In this document: one piece after another, positions 9,427 through 20,200 of the stretch
How the letters are laid out: each line of letters begins with the position of its first letter
Numbering within the stretch: the stretch's first letter is position 1
NCBI GenBank assembly: GCA_030248065.1
Contig: JASAMV010003866.1
Location: 1 to 64,000 of the forward strand
Source of the DNA: Rhynchonema sp. JSB1_4
Taxonomy: Eukaryota; Nematoda; Chromadorea; Monhysterida; Xyalidae
DNA length: 64,000 nt
Reading direction: 5' to 3'
The notes under the pieces: model-generated
Database searches by the model: none
The model's input: the letters and a program-made list of their open reading frames with translations, nothing else
Told to the model about the DNA's origin: nothing
Translations under genes and position numbers: made by a program

Positions 9427-12400
9427 ATCGTTCGTCCACATATTTCGCTGACGGATATGTTGAACTGGCATTTCTCTACACACGCAGTCGGTGCGTGACA
9501 CAATTTTTTTCTTTTCACAAATTCAGTGAATGATAATTTATATTCAGCAGTTGATAACCTGTTGGTTTTCCAGATGCCAATCGTCCCATGACCAAACAAG
9601 TTCGCTTGCTCAATTTCCCGCCTTATCTGTGGGTTCAAATTAAAGTGAGCTTATTTTGGCTTATATTACAGTGGTCAACTGCAGTGGTCAGATCACTTCA
9701 TCAACTCACTTTGTAGAGTCGTGAACTCGCCCCGATCACCATGACGTTTTTTCTCACGCTCACTCGGGAGTTGCTGTGAGTTGACGAAGTGATGTGACCG
9801 CCCTAATATTAGCCTTTCTTTTGATCATAGTATCTTTTCGACTTCTGTCCTGTTCCCAGCACAGCGCAGTGATTGTTGAGCGTCGCTTGCCAAAATTGAC
9901 TTCTTCGCAGCAAAACAAACCTTAAAATTTTTCCGTTTGCCGATTTTTCGAACACTTCACTGTCACCTGTCATTATTTTGTCGGTCAGGTCCTGTTTTGA
10001 CTATTTACAGCGCTTCATGTTCGCCGACGGCAATCCGGTGAAATTCGACGGTGAACTCAATGACGTTATGGAAATGGACCTGTCGGCCTTCAGGGCGACT
10101 GGTTGGTTGTTGTTGCTTGTCATGCTCGGTTTTGTCACCCAACTACAACGTAGTTACCACGTTGTTTTTGTGTTTTTCAGCTGAGGAGCGTCAAATTACC
10201 AGCCAGCCTGCCGATGAAACTGGTAAGCGTACTTAAAGTGCCTCTACAATTGAATGGTGACCGCGTTTGTTCGCAGCCATTTTTTTGGAAAATGAAGGCA
10301 AGGTATCAGAAACCCAGATTTAGGGAATGGATTTTCAACTCGTTGCTTTGTGATGTTTCACGGAGCCCACATATTTTCACAGGAGGAGAAAAAATGAAAA
10401 AAGTTTGAGGCAAGCCTGTGCAAGACACAAGGTAATCCAATCTAAGATATTTTCAGCGTTTTATACACAGACGTTTCTCTGTTAAACGAGATATAAAGCA
10501 TTGTACGAAACGCCAGGTGTGATAAATGATAAGCGAAACACTCCGAAAAATCAAGCCTTTTTTGAAGCACCCTTTTACTGCTGTATAATTTTAGGCATCT
10601 GTGGTGAATGAAATAAGTTGTCAATTACAAATAAAAATCCTCTAATTATCAAGTTTTTTGTTTGTGCTCCCCAGTTTTCAAAACCCTACACAGCTCACAC
10701 AATGTTTACCACAACATGCGCAAGGCAGCCATTCCACAGCGCACATACAACGACAACGACAACACACAGCCGGCACAGCGACAACACAGCAATGTTTCAG
10801 CTGGCAAGCTTTGTTGTGTGTGTGCGCTGTGGAATGGCTGCCTTGCGCATGTTGTGGTAAACATTGTGTGAGCTGTGTAGGGTTTTGAAAACTGGGGAGC
10901 ACAAACAAAAAACTTGATAATTAGAGGATTTTTATTTGTAATTGACTACTTATTTCATTCACCACAGATGCCTAAAATTATACAGCAGTAAAAGGGTGCT
11001 TCAAAAAGGCTTGATTTTTCGGAGTGTTTCGCTTATCATTTGTCACACCTGGCGTTTCGTGCAATGCTTTATATCTCGTTTAACAGAGAAACGTCTGTGT
11101 ATAAAACGCTGAAAATATCTTAGATTGGATTACCTTGTGTCTTGCACAGGCTTGCCTCAAACTTTTTTCATTTTTTCTCCTCCTGTGAAAATATGTGGGC
11201 TCCGTGAAACATCACAAAGCAACGAGTTGAAAATCCAGTCCCTAAATCTGGGTTTCTGATACCTTGCCTTCATTTTCTGAAAAAATGGCTGCAAACAAAC
11301 GCGGTCAACATTCAATTGTAGAGTCACTTTAACTAAGTGAAAAACTTCTCTCTGTGTCACTCTTTGTATGACGACATCAGTTTAAAATCAAAGCGGGTAG
11401 ACCTTAGACAGTGCGCCGTGAGCAGTTGCCGCGTCTTAAAGGTGCTGGTCAACAACCCTTCGACCGCGCTTGATCTTGGGGGGTAGTATATATAAACAAA
11501 GTTTGGACATCGTGTTACTCGACCCTAATCTGGCCAGCCGATTGGTTGCTTCCTGATGTTTCACGGCCACGTTGAAGTTTGCACCTGGTGAAAAAAACCG
11601 AAAAAATTTGAAACGCTGCTGTGACACGAATAGGCTGTTTCAAGGTTTGATACTGGAGTGACAGCAACCTACAACATTGTGACAAAAACCGCAATGCACA
11701 ATAGCTATTGAAACGTCCGCATCGGTGAATAAAAAAATAAAAGGTTTCAGAAACCTGGTCATTTTTTGCTAGGATTTTCTACTCGTGTAATTTTAAGCAT
11801 CTGTGGTGAATGAAATAAGTTGTCAATTACAAATAAAAATCATCTAATTATCAAGTTCCTTGTTTGTGCTCCCCAGTTTTCAAAACCCTACACAGCTCAC
11901 ACAATGTTTACCACAACATGCGCAAGGCAGCCTTTCCAATGCGCACACACACAAAGCTGGCCAGCTTTGAAACATTGCTGTGTTATCGCTGTGCCGGCTG
12001 TGTGTTGTCGTTGTGTGTGCGCTGAGAGAATGGCTGCCTTGCGCATGTTGTGGTAAACATTGTGTGAGCTGTGTAGGGTTTTGAAAACTGGGAAGCACAA
12101 ACAAGGAACTTGATAATTAGAGGATTTTTATTTGTAATTGACAACTTATTTCATTTACCACAGATGCTTAAAATTACACGAGTAGAAAATCCTAGCAAAA
12201 AATGGCCAGGTTTCTGAAATCTTTTATCTTTTTATTCAACAATGCGGACGTTTCAATAGCTATTGTGCATTGCGGTTTTTGCCACAATGTTGGAGGTTGC
12301 TGTCACTTTAGTATCAAACTTTGAAATAGCCTATTCGTGTCACAGCAGCGTTTCAAATTTTTTCGGTTTTTTTCACCAGGTGCAAACTTCAACGTGGCCG

Positions 12401-13147
12401 TGAAACATCAGGAAGCAACCAATCGGCTCGCCAGATTAGGGTCGAGTAACACGATGTCCAAACTTTGTTTATATATTCTACCCCCTAGATCAAGCGCGGT
12501 CGAAGGGTTGTTGACCAGCAGCTTTAAGCCATTCATTTTTTGTACTGCCAGCAGGATTCGCGTGTTTCGATGATGTTTCACTGTGCGTTCCTAATTGTAG
12601 CGGTTGACGAAGAGCAAGTGCAGTTCCTGGAGGTGTGCGGTTTCGCGCGCGACCTGTGCGTCAAGGCACTGCGCAAACATCAGGGCAACGCCGAGCGCGC
12701 CGCTGATTGGCTGTTCAGTGGTGCGGTGGACGACGATGCGGCAGCTGGCGGCGGCCCGGCCGGGCAACACAATCACGACGCGTTCAGGGGTGGGTTGTTG
12801 CGGAATAGTGATCACGTCGGGCAGCTGCCTTGAATGATGTTTCATTACATTACCACCTTGCTGTTTCAGGTCATATGCCAGCCGTGCCCGCGTCCGATGA
12901 GCAGGCCAAATACAAATTGTTGGGTTTCGTCAGTCATGTCGGCGGCAATACAGCCTCGGGCCACTATGTATGTCACATCAACAAACAGGTGCGCTCGCGT
13001 TTAGCTATTTTTCTGATTTTCATCGTATTTGTTCCTGATTTTAAGGGCAAATGGCTGATCTTCAATGACGAGAAAGTTGGTGTGAGCGCAAAGACGCCGT
13101 TTCCATTCGGCTACTTGTACTTGTTCGTTCGTTCGGATTTGTGCTAG
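9427..13147 (+). CDS. USP5: USP5/isopeptidase-T-like ubiquitin protease, C-terminal part only
   Basis: Seven exons (9427-9490, 9574-9644, 10011-10101, 10181-10222, 12601-12789, 12870-12988, 13046-13147) give 225 in-frame residues ending in TAG. In order they contain the loop before the catalytic core strand (PYLWVQIKRFMF), the DLSAFRAT linker, one UBA domain (EEQVQFLEVCGFARDLCVKA), and the C-terminal catalytic half with the histidine box (NTASGHYVCH) and the end strand (FGYLYLFVRSDL). In the family this enzyme trims unanchored ubiquitin chains from the free C-terminus; the UBA domains bind ubiquitin and the histidine belongs to the Cys-His catalytic set. The catalytic cysteine half and the zinc-finger UBP domain (roughly 600 residues) are not found between here and the preceding gene. 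The piece is thus a truncated copy, a gene broken by rearrangement or the LTR insertion, or an assembly artefact. Animal USP5 usually has two UBA domains; only one is seen here. Identity is firm, completeness is not. Confidence 0.85.
9669..9805. mobile_element. MITE, CAGTGGTCA family, copy 1
   Basis: This imperfect palindrome lies in a USP5 intron. It starts CAGTGGTCA…ATCACTTCATCAACTCAC and ends GTGAGTTGACGAAGTGATGTGACCGC. The same design recurs at 13739, 15984 and 46356. Confidence 0.65.
10232..12526. repeat. two adjacent giant palindromes filling a USP5 intron
   Basis: Palindrome one spans about 10232-11335 and palindrome two about 11432-12526. Each has arms of roughly 500 bp that match in reverse complement (for example CTCTACAATTGAATG near 10243 against CATTCAATTGTAGAG near 11310, and GACCGCGCTTGATC near 11461 against GATCAAGCGCGGTC near 12489). 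The central ~350 bp (TCACACAATGTTTACCACAA and neighbours) is shared by both, while the outer arms differ. They look like foldback or MITE-type elements sharing a core. Together they make up nearly the whole 2378-bp intron (10223-12600). Confidence 0.85.
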
Positions 13148-13495
13148 GATTCCATTAAATGTGATGTCTAGCAGGGCTAATTCTATGTTATGATCGTTTT
13201 CGTTTTTATTCTATTGTTGTTTCTTGTTCTTTGTTTCTGTTTTATTATTGTATTGTAATTGTTGAACGTCTCGAAACGGATACCGGTGTTGCTTATTTTA
13301 CTTTATAAATCCCAGTGTGTACTTAATCATGATCATAAACCTAGTTTCATTGAATTTGGAAAATGATCAGCCCAAAATATTCGACAGTCAGAAAACACGA
13401 AAGTAAGAAGATGGTCCGTTCAAAATCAACAATAACAAATTTAACTAGTAAAGTGATGACATAGCAATCGATAAATAATGACAACAAAAAGTGAA
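13148..13495. other. convergent gap between the USP5 fragment and the lectin gene
   Basis: The two genes end tail to tail 348 bp apart. ATTAAA at 13154-13159, just after the USP5 stop, is a possible polyadenylation signal. TTTATT near 13205, read on the minus strand, could serve the lectin gene, so their 3' ends may overlap. I see no coding sequence. Confidence 0.45.
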
Positions 13496-14888
13496 TTAAA
13501 TATTGTCCAATTTCTGTTCTTGTTGAAACGAAGGATTGAACATTGTTGCGGTTAGATTCCGTTCGCAAATGTAGTAGTGGGGCAGATTGCACGAGTAGAA
13601 GTTGGTGTAGTGTCCAGTCGGGGTCAATGGATGCCAGTACGCAACACACGCTGCCGCGCCAGACATGCCGTGTGGAAACAGTTTGTTCAGCCATGGACTG
13701 AAACGCACTGGGTTTGGTTGATTTCTTGGCTTATGTTGCAGTGGTCAAATGATTCGTCAAACCCACTTTGTGGAGTCGCCAACTCACCCCTAACGCCATA
13801 TGTGTTTTCTCGCACTCACCCTGGGCTGTTGTGAGTTGACAAAGTGTTCTGACCACTGTAATACTACAGCTGATTTCTTTCAGTTTACAGTAAAGCCATG
13901 TTATTGCCAACGACACATGAAACACGGGAACCACGTTCACCTGACCGCAAATGCTTCAGTAACGAACTCCAAACGGTCAGTTGAAGGTGAAAGGACTTCT
14001 CCACGGATTATAGCTTGTTCAGAGCGCATAAATACTAGTCTTGTTGGCATGATTGATTGGAGGAATCTTTCCGCTTCCACCCCCTCCCAACTCACAGTTG
14101 TTCCATGTCCATGCCCCCAGTCATCGCCCATTGCGCGCCGTATATACCAGTTGGGGTGTGTCGGGCCGCACGAATACCGATCCAAGACCATAACGTTGGC
14201 ATCGCCTCGAAACGAACAACTTCCTGCAACGAAAGACGGTTGCTGGACAAGTTGCTTCGCATCTTGTGCAGCCTGGGTATTAAAATCATAGGTGACAATG
14301 GCCAGAATTCTATCTATCGTAACCCCACCGTACTCACCCATTCATCAATATCGTTCGGCGTCCACAGAGTGCTGCCGCGTGCGAAACAGTTCTGCAACGC
14401 TTCCATGTACGAGTGTTTCTGTCGTTTCTGAACGTAGTAGCACGAGTCCAGATAGCTGAACCATTGTGACGGGCAGCAGGTCGCCGTCGCCGTGTGGGGA
14501 CCGGCTGAAACGTGGGACTGCATGGTGACACTATCGGAAACCCGACATGTCTCAACGACAAGTTGATCAAAGTTGATATCAAAATCAAAGTTGATACTGT
14601 TCATCGTATTGCGATTCACGACCACAGAGGTTCATCAAATATAGCAGAAACGGCAATCTGAATATTGACACACTTTCCAACTGTATTATATACCAACTGC
14701 GGTACCATCATCACACTCAGAACTAAAAAAACAGCTACCGCACGCACAAGCAATCACCAATCCGGCATGAAACATCAGGCAAACTCACTCTGTTGACCGG
14801 CAGTCAATGTGTCAGCATTGCTCTCTGGTCGCCCATTGACTGCACGCGCAGTGATTGCGATGATGAAAAACAGTGTAATTCGGAACAT
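13496..14888 (-). CDS. secreted C-type lectin-domain protein (198 residues)
   Basis: Four exons (14789-14888, 14338-14504, 14096-14223, 13496-13697) join with matching phases into one frame from ATG at 14888 to TAA. Residues 1-19 are a clear signal peptide (MFRITLFFIIAITARAVNG). A single C-type lectin fold follows: CCPSQWFSYLDSCYY, the helix with QNC, the WIGI strand (WSWIGIRAARHTPTGIYG), then AACVAYW, FYSCNLP and the final YYICER strand. The paired cysteines QNC/YIC and AAC/YSC are present, with the extra N-terminal pair of the long-form fold. The EPN or QPD sugar-specificity motif and the WND calcium motif of classical lectins are missing, so calcium-dependent sugar binding is doubtful. In other invertebrates such proteins serve recognition, immunity, venom or matrix roles; the role here is unknown. 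The tail after residue 175 is short and polar. Intron 3 carries a MITE. Confidence 0.85.
13739..13862. mobile_element. MITE, CAGTGGTCA family, copy 2
   Basis: Starts CAGTGGTCAAATGATTCGTC and ends GTTGACAAAGTGTTCTGACC followed by ACTGTAAT. It lies inside lectin intron 3 and is a sibling of copy 1. Confidence 0.7.
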
Positions 14889-15983
14889 GGTTAGCGCAAC
14901 GAATCAATTTGCGTGATGTTATTGGCAAATGAGTTAGATTGGGATAAAACAAAATTAGGTTGTCGACTCTTGTTGCGTTGTGCTGCGGAAAACTTGACTG
15001 GGCTCGGGCTGTGCAATGGTGCAACTCTGTCTTGGGCACATCTTGTTGTCTTGATTGGTTGTCTGGTTGTTTTGCCTTGTTGGCTTACACGAACTCTCAC
15101 GCTGTGCAGCTCACGTACACAATGTGCATATTTTGCATGTTGGTATCCATAATAGTCCCCACGTATCTACTGTATGTGTCTGTCACTCAACGAAAAATGA
15201 AAACGGATTACAGCATCACTGTATTAATTTTAAGACCCCATATGGAGACACCTCACCCAAGGTAATTTGTTTTCATTTCTATAAAGGATCACGAGACCGC
15301 ATATGTTCAACATAATAATGTTCACACCAATAAAACAACATAATTTCGGAGCAACCAAAACAAGGTACAAAAGACATCACAAAATAATGACTATTGTGAT
15401 AAAAAAATTGTTGTGGGTATTATTCTATATTATTTTAAGAATACCTTTTAGCAAACAGTAGCAAACAAGAATTATATACAATACCAATAGCAGCAGATCG
15501 TTGAAAAATGCACAAACGTTACACACATGGTAATATTTCACAGAGACAAAACTCCCATAGGGGGTCCAGCAGAAACGGATTATTTTGACAGAAGAAAATA
15601 ATAATACCAGGGCTTGAATCTTCGCGCACATTCCGGCCGAAAAGCGCATAGCAAAGTCTTCGAGAGCGGGAAACACGTTTTTTTTCAGTTTGACCGGTGA
15701 AGAACAGTAACAGACTGTGAATATCAGGTATCAGATAAAATAAATGTATACAAGCACAATCAGTTTGTGTGAAAACGCAGAAATGGGAAACGTTGTTGCC
15801 ACGCAGTGATAATATAAATGAGCAACCTGGGTGCTGGCTTGTGCCACGATAAAACATACGTATGCATTTACCGGGAACAGCAATGTGAGAGTTGGAAAGA
15901 AGAAAATTTGAAAAAGTAAACGTATTCTTAATCTTCGCACATTTATCACACTGTGGAAGCTATGGTGTCGAAAGTTTCGGCTT

Positions 15984-16128
15984 TTGGCTCAAATCACTTC
16001 GTCAGTTCAACTTTGTACAGTCGTCAACTCACTCCGAACACCATGTATTATTTCTCGCGCTCACTTGGGGCTGTTGTGAGTTGCCGAAATGAACTGACCA
16101 CTTGGGTTGACCGCACTGTAAAAGCCAA
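15984..16128. mobile_element. MITE, CAGTGGTCA family, copy 3
   Basis: The left arm CAAATCACTTCGTCAGTTCA and the right arm GCCGAAATGAACTGACCACT, with the shared middle CTCGCGCTCACTTGGGGCTG, mark it as a sibling of the copies at 9669 and 13739. The ends are more worn. Confidence 0.6.
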
Positions 16129-16199
16129 ACTTTCTGCTTTGACCTCACGTTCAGGGTCATACAACACGAGCGAGGAACTCGCTAAGAATTATTTGTACT

Positions 16200-16691
16200 C
16201 AGGGTTGGGCAAAAAACGTTTTTTTTTTAAAATCGTTTTTTTAAAAAAAAAACGTTTTTTTTTAAAAAAAACGTTTTTTTTAAAACGCCCAGATGACCAA
16301 AATATGCCCCCCAAAAAATTGGAAAACGTTCATGTTGGGAAGAAAACGTGGTTAAATGAAGTAATTCTATGTGTTCTGAGGCAAAATAAACGGGTTTCAA
16401 CCCTTTTCTAGCGAGTTGTTAAGATCCCATATCAGACCCGCATCATGGGACCAACTTTGGCCGGGGTCATCACTGAAAGTCAAACTCCGTATATCGACGT
16501 ATCTCGACAAAGTAAAAATTGGTCGAAAATTTTTTGAAAAAAATGGGACAAAAAATTGATTTTCCTCGATAATCAGGGTACTTTCCCTGAAAAATCAGGG
16601 AAAATCAAGGAAATTCAGGATTTAAAAAAAACGAAAAACAACCCAGGCGTTTTTTTTTGAAAAAAAACGTCGTTTTTTTTGCCCAACCCTG
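16200..16691. mobile_element. hAT-type MITE with perfect 8-bp target duplication, copy 1
   Basis: A 492-bp element begins CAGGGTTGGGCAAAAAACG and ends TTTTTTTGCCCAACCCTG. It is flanked on both sides by TTTGTACT (16192-16199 and 16692-16699). An 8-bp duplication with CAGGG…CCCTG ends is the signature of hAT transposition. There is no transposase frame, so it is non-autonomous. A second copy in the opposite orientation is at 43200-43680. Confidence 0.85.
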
Positions 16692-17288
16692 TTTGTACTG
16701 ACTGAAGTCGAGCTAAAACAAATTTGAGAACGCCCGGTAGCATTGTTTCTTGCGGATTATAAGTGTGAACAAAATACTGTCGTGTGTGGGGGTAAGATCA
16801 AGATCAATTCCGAAAGAACACATAAGCAATATCAAACAATGGGATTGTGACTGATCGATGCTTCACAGAAATATCCACAATTTCAGCATTGAAACAGAAT
16901 TACAAGTTTCTATTCTTGGTGACCACAAAGAAAATTATTTTCAATGGATTAGTCTTGTGCGAAGTGCAGAAAGACCACTTAGAAGTGTCTACGGTACCTA
17001 CATATGTATAGTTTCATACATCAAGAATGCTGATGTTTCATTCGTCACACAAGAAGCAAATGTGTATGTATGTGAACTGTGAACTGCATGGAAAAGCACC
17101 GGTTTCGTAATGACATACTGTACATAATATAGCAAAACGGCTAAAGTTTTCTACGAAAACAAAACAAAATCAAGCAAAAAAAGTTAGTCAGTCTGCAACA
17201 AGTAAAGCAAGCACAAGCGCCATTGGATGATCGCCGGGTCAAACCAAAACACAATCTGATGTTTCACACACACTATATAATAAAGTGC

Positions 17289-20200
17289 CTATAACGCATC
17301 CTTCCTGCCCTTCAACGTGTACACGTCCATGCCGCCGTCGATGCCCTTGACCTCGATGTGGTCGCGAAACTCAAAGTCGAACCGGTCCTCGAGCATTCGT
17401 TTGACGTCGGCCGACACCTGCACGGTACCCTTAACGCCGGTCGAGTACATACGACTCGCAATGTTGACCGTGTCGCCCCAGATGTCGTAGTAGAGTTTGG
17501 TGGTGCCGATGACGCCCGCCGTCACCGGACCGATGTTGTAGCCGATCTTCATCTCGAAGTCGAAGTTTAACAGATTCTCGTTGAAATTGGCGAGCGCCTG
17601 TTGCAGCGCCATCGCGAACTCCATCAGCTGATAGAGATGTTCGTACGGATGGACGGCCAGGCGGCGGCGTTCGGGCACCAGGCCCGATGCGGCCATCAGC
17701 GTCGGTCCGATCGTCTTGATCTTTTGCACTTGCGAGAAGTCGGGCAGATTCAGCAGCTCGTCAAAGTCGCCGATCACTTCGTTGAGCACGCGCAGGAACT
17801 CGCGACCACCTGTGGTATATAGGCTAGGGGGTACTGGTCGAGCTCGTGGCTGGGCTCTACTGGCGTGCACTGCCCCTGGCAAACTGTGGGCGTTTGCTTC
17901 CAGAACAAGCGATGATGTTTCATGCGAGACTAAAACGAAGCTCACAGATGTTGTACATGACACTTTGTGGATTCGCACTGACGGCGACCTTGTGCACCGC
18001 CCGTCTGGAAAACAGGCCGAAACGGGCAACCAGAAACCCTCAACACGGCTTGCAGCCTTGGTGTGTGGTGCAATGAACCTCGGACGTACTTGTCACTTGA
18101 CAATCTGCTGCTCCGAAAACTTAGGTAAACCACCACCCTGCGCCAAATGCGCTACTACTGTACACACACTGCGAGACAGTACTAACTCAAAAAATAAAAC
18201 CAAACATTTTTCAAATTTTCTCGATCAGGAAAGCATGATCACCTTCAAACGTCTCCTCGTACATGGCGTTCCAGTTGACGATGCTGGCAAACAGCACAGC
18301 GACCATGTCGTGATTCTGCGAGTATTTCGAATTGATCTTCAACTCTTTGACCACATGATTCGGGATGATGTTCGACAGCAGCCAGTCGGCTTGATCGCGC
18401 ATTGCCTGATTTAGCAAGGGAATGTTGGATTTGGAGAATTGAAAACCACCCGACAAGATTTCATTTGATCGATTTCTTTTTCGTCCAGGCCACCACAGCA
18501 TGCCTGCACTGCACATGTATAGTAACACTACATCAACACGAGCCCGATTTTGGAGGTGGCAGATTCGTGAAACATTCATACGTTGGCTGCTGATTTGGGG
18601 AATGTTACGCGTTGTAGAATACAACGTGGTGCATGATGATTTTCTCTTTCTATTCGTTTTGTAAGCACGCCACTTCCGAAATCGGGCTCGTGTTGGCGTT
18701 GTTTGCCTTTACATACCTGCATTTGTTCAGTGTCGCGACGCGCCTGCACACCGCCGAAGAATGCCATACGAAAGGCGCCCTCGAATTGATAATTAAGGAA
18801 GGCAATCAGTATTAAAGCGAGTGAAACATCAAGTAGCAGCTCCCAACGATAAGGACTGTAGCCGGTGAATAGCGGCCAATGTGTGCCGTTGCTGTTGGCG
18901 ATTGTTGTGATCTGAGCAGGTATAGAAAGTGGAGTGGATTGGTGTTTTTTCTCTTGTTTTGATTTTTATTTGTTTCGTAAATTTGAATCTGTGCGCACTC
19001 ACATTGTCTTCGTCGGTGTAGCAGAAGCGCGGTGACGCAATGCAGAACTGCGAGAACACAACCAGAATAACGGCAAGCACCGCCGCCTGCAAATGAACAT
19101 GTTTTTTCCACATTTTAAAACGAATATTTTAATGAGACAAATGGCTAAATTCAAACACACTGAAAAATTGAAAACTCATAATTTTTAACTCAAACCTGAA
19201 GCGTTTTGGGCCAGCAGGCCAGCTGGCTGAAGTTGACATGCCCGAACGCACAGATCAGCAAGATGTAGGCGCACAGAAAGTGGTATCGTACAGTGCCGAC
19301 GAGGTCAAGGGGGTTGTTTGGCGCATACCATAGGGCGCACAACGACAACAGACCGGGCAGCAGGATTAGCACCAGACCTGCGCATGAATGGCTTGTTGAA
19401 AAGCACTCCTTTCCTCTTCCATTGGTTTTTGATTGCTTGCTTTGCCTGCAGGCCAAGGTCTTGCGTGTCTTTTATAATCGGTACTTTGGGACTTTATTTG
19501 TAACTCTTCGTACCCGAGTTCAGATCCATTTCAGCAAACTGAATGCATCAATCGTCGTCTAAACAATCGCTAAATTCTTTTCCAAATGTTCCAAACAATA
19601 CAACACAAATTTCGGGCTGCTGCGAGAATTGAGTCTCCCAAAAAGTATACTGTACGAAGCAGAAATCCGTGTACATACAGCGCGGCGCCGCAATGCCGAA
19701 AATGTCACACACTTTCATACAAAAATTGACGCTTGCATAATTTTCTGATTGCGCACAACAACGGCTTTTGTTTTAAGCACGGGAAAATCAAGTAGGGTAT
19801 CAAGCCAGTGTCATGTAAATTTTGATGCGCATGGCGACGACGAGGCGTGTGTCCAAATCGCTGTTCCGAAAGGTCTATGCGTACACTTGGTCATTTTGGA
19901 ATAGCAAGTGCATGAAGCATAACGCGGGTTGATGTCATGCCCTGTGGTGAAGTGCCTGACCAGTCCACAGGCGTCAGCAGTGGCAAAATTATTGCAAATC
20001 CAGAAAATAAAATCATATCCATTGAATGACAACTGACCATAAATGTGCCTGGGCATCCACGAGTCACAAACGGGCGCAAAGTTCGTCTTGAAGATGACGG
20101 GCGCCAACACGCGTATGACGGCCGCAGCACAAACGATCGTGGACAACGCGAGACATATGGGCAGGAAGGGACCGACCTGCAAACATGATCGGTTAAGTCA

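Larger units (their letters stand above)
14889..17288. other. intergenic region between the lectin and adenylyl cyclase genes
   Basis: This should hold the lectin promoter (just right of 14888) and the 3' end of the cyclase gene (left of 17289). Two recognisable mobile elements are inside, at 15984-16128 and 16200-16691. The open frames seen here lack codon continuity or family resemblance, and I call no gene. Confidence 0.5.

Noticed and set aside
10658..12104. Repeated frames beginning MFVLPSFQNPTQLTQ on both strands
   Set aside because: They are translations of the palindrome core, which is why nearly identical peptides occur on opposite strands.
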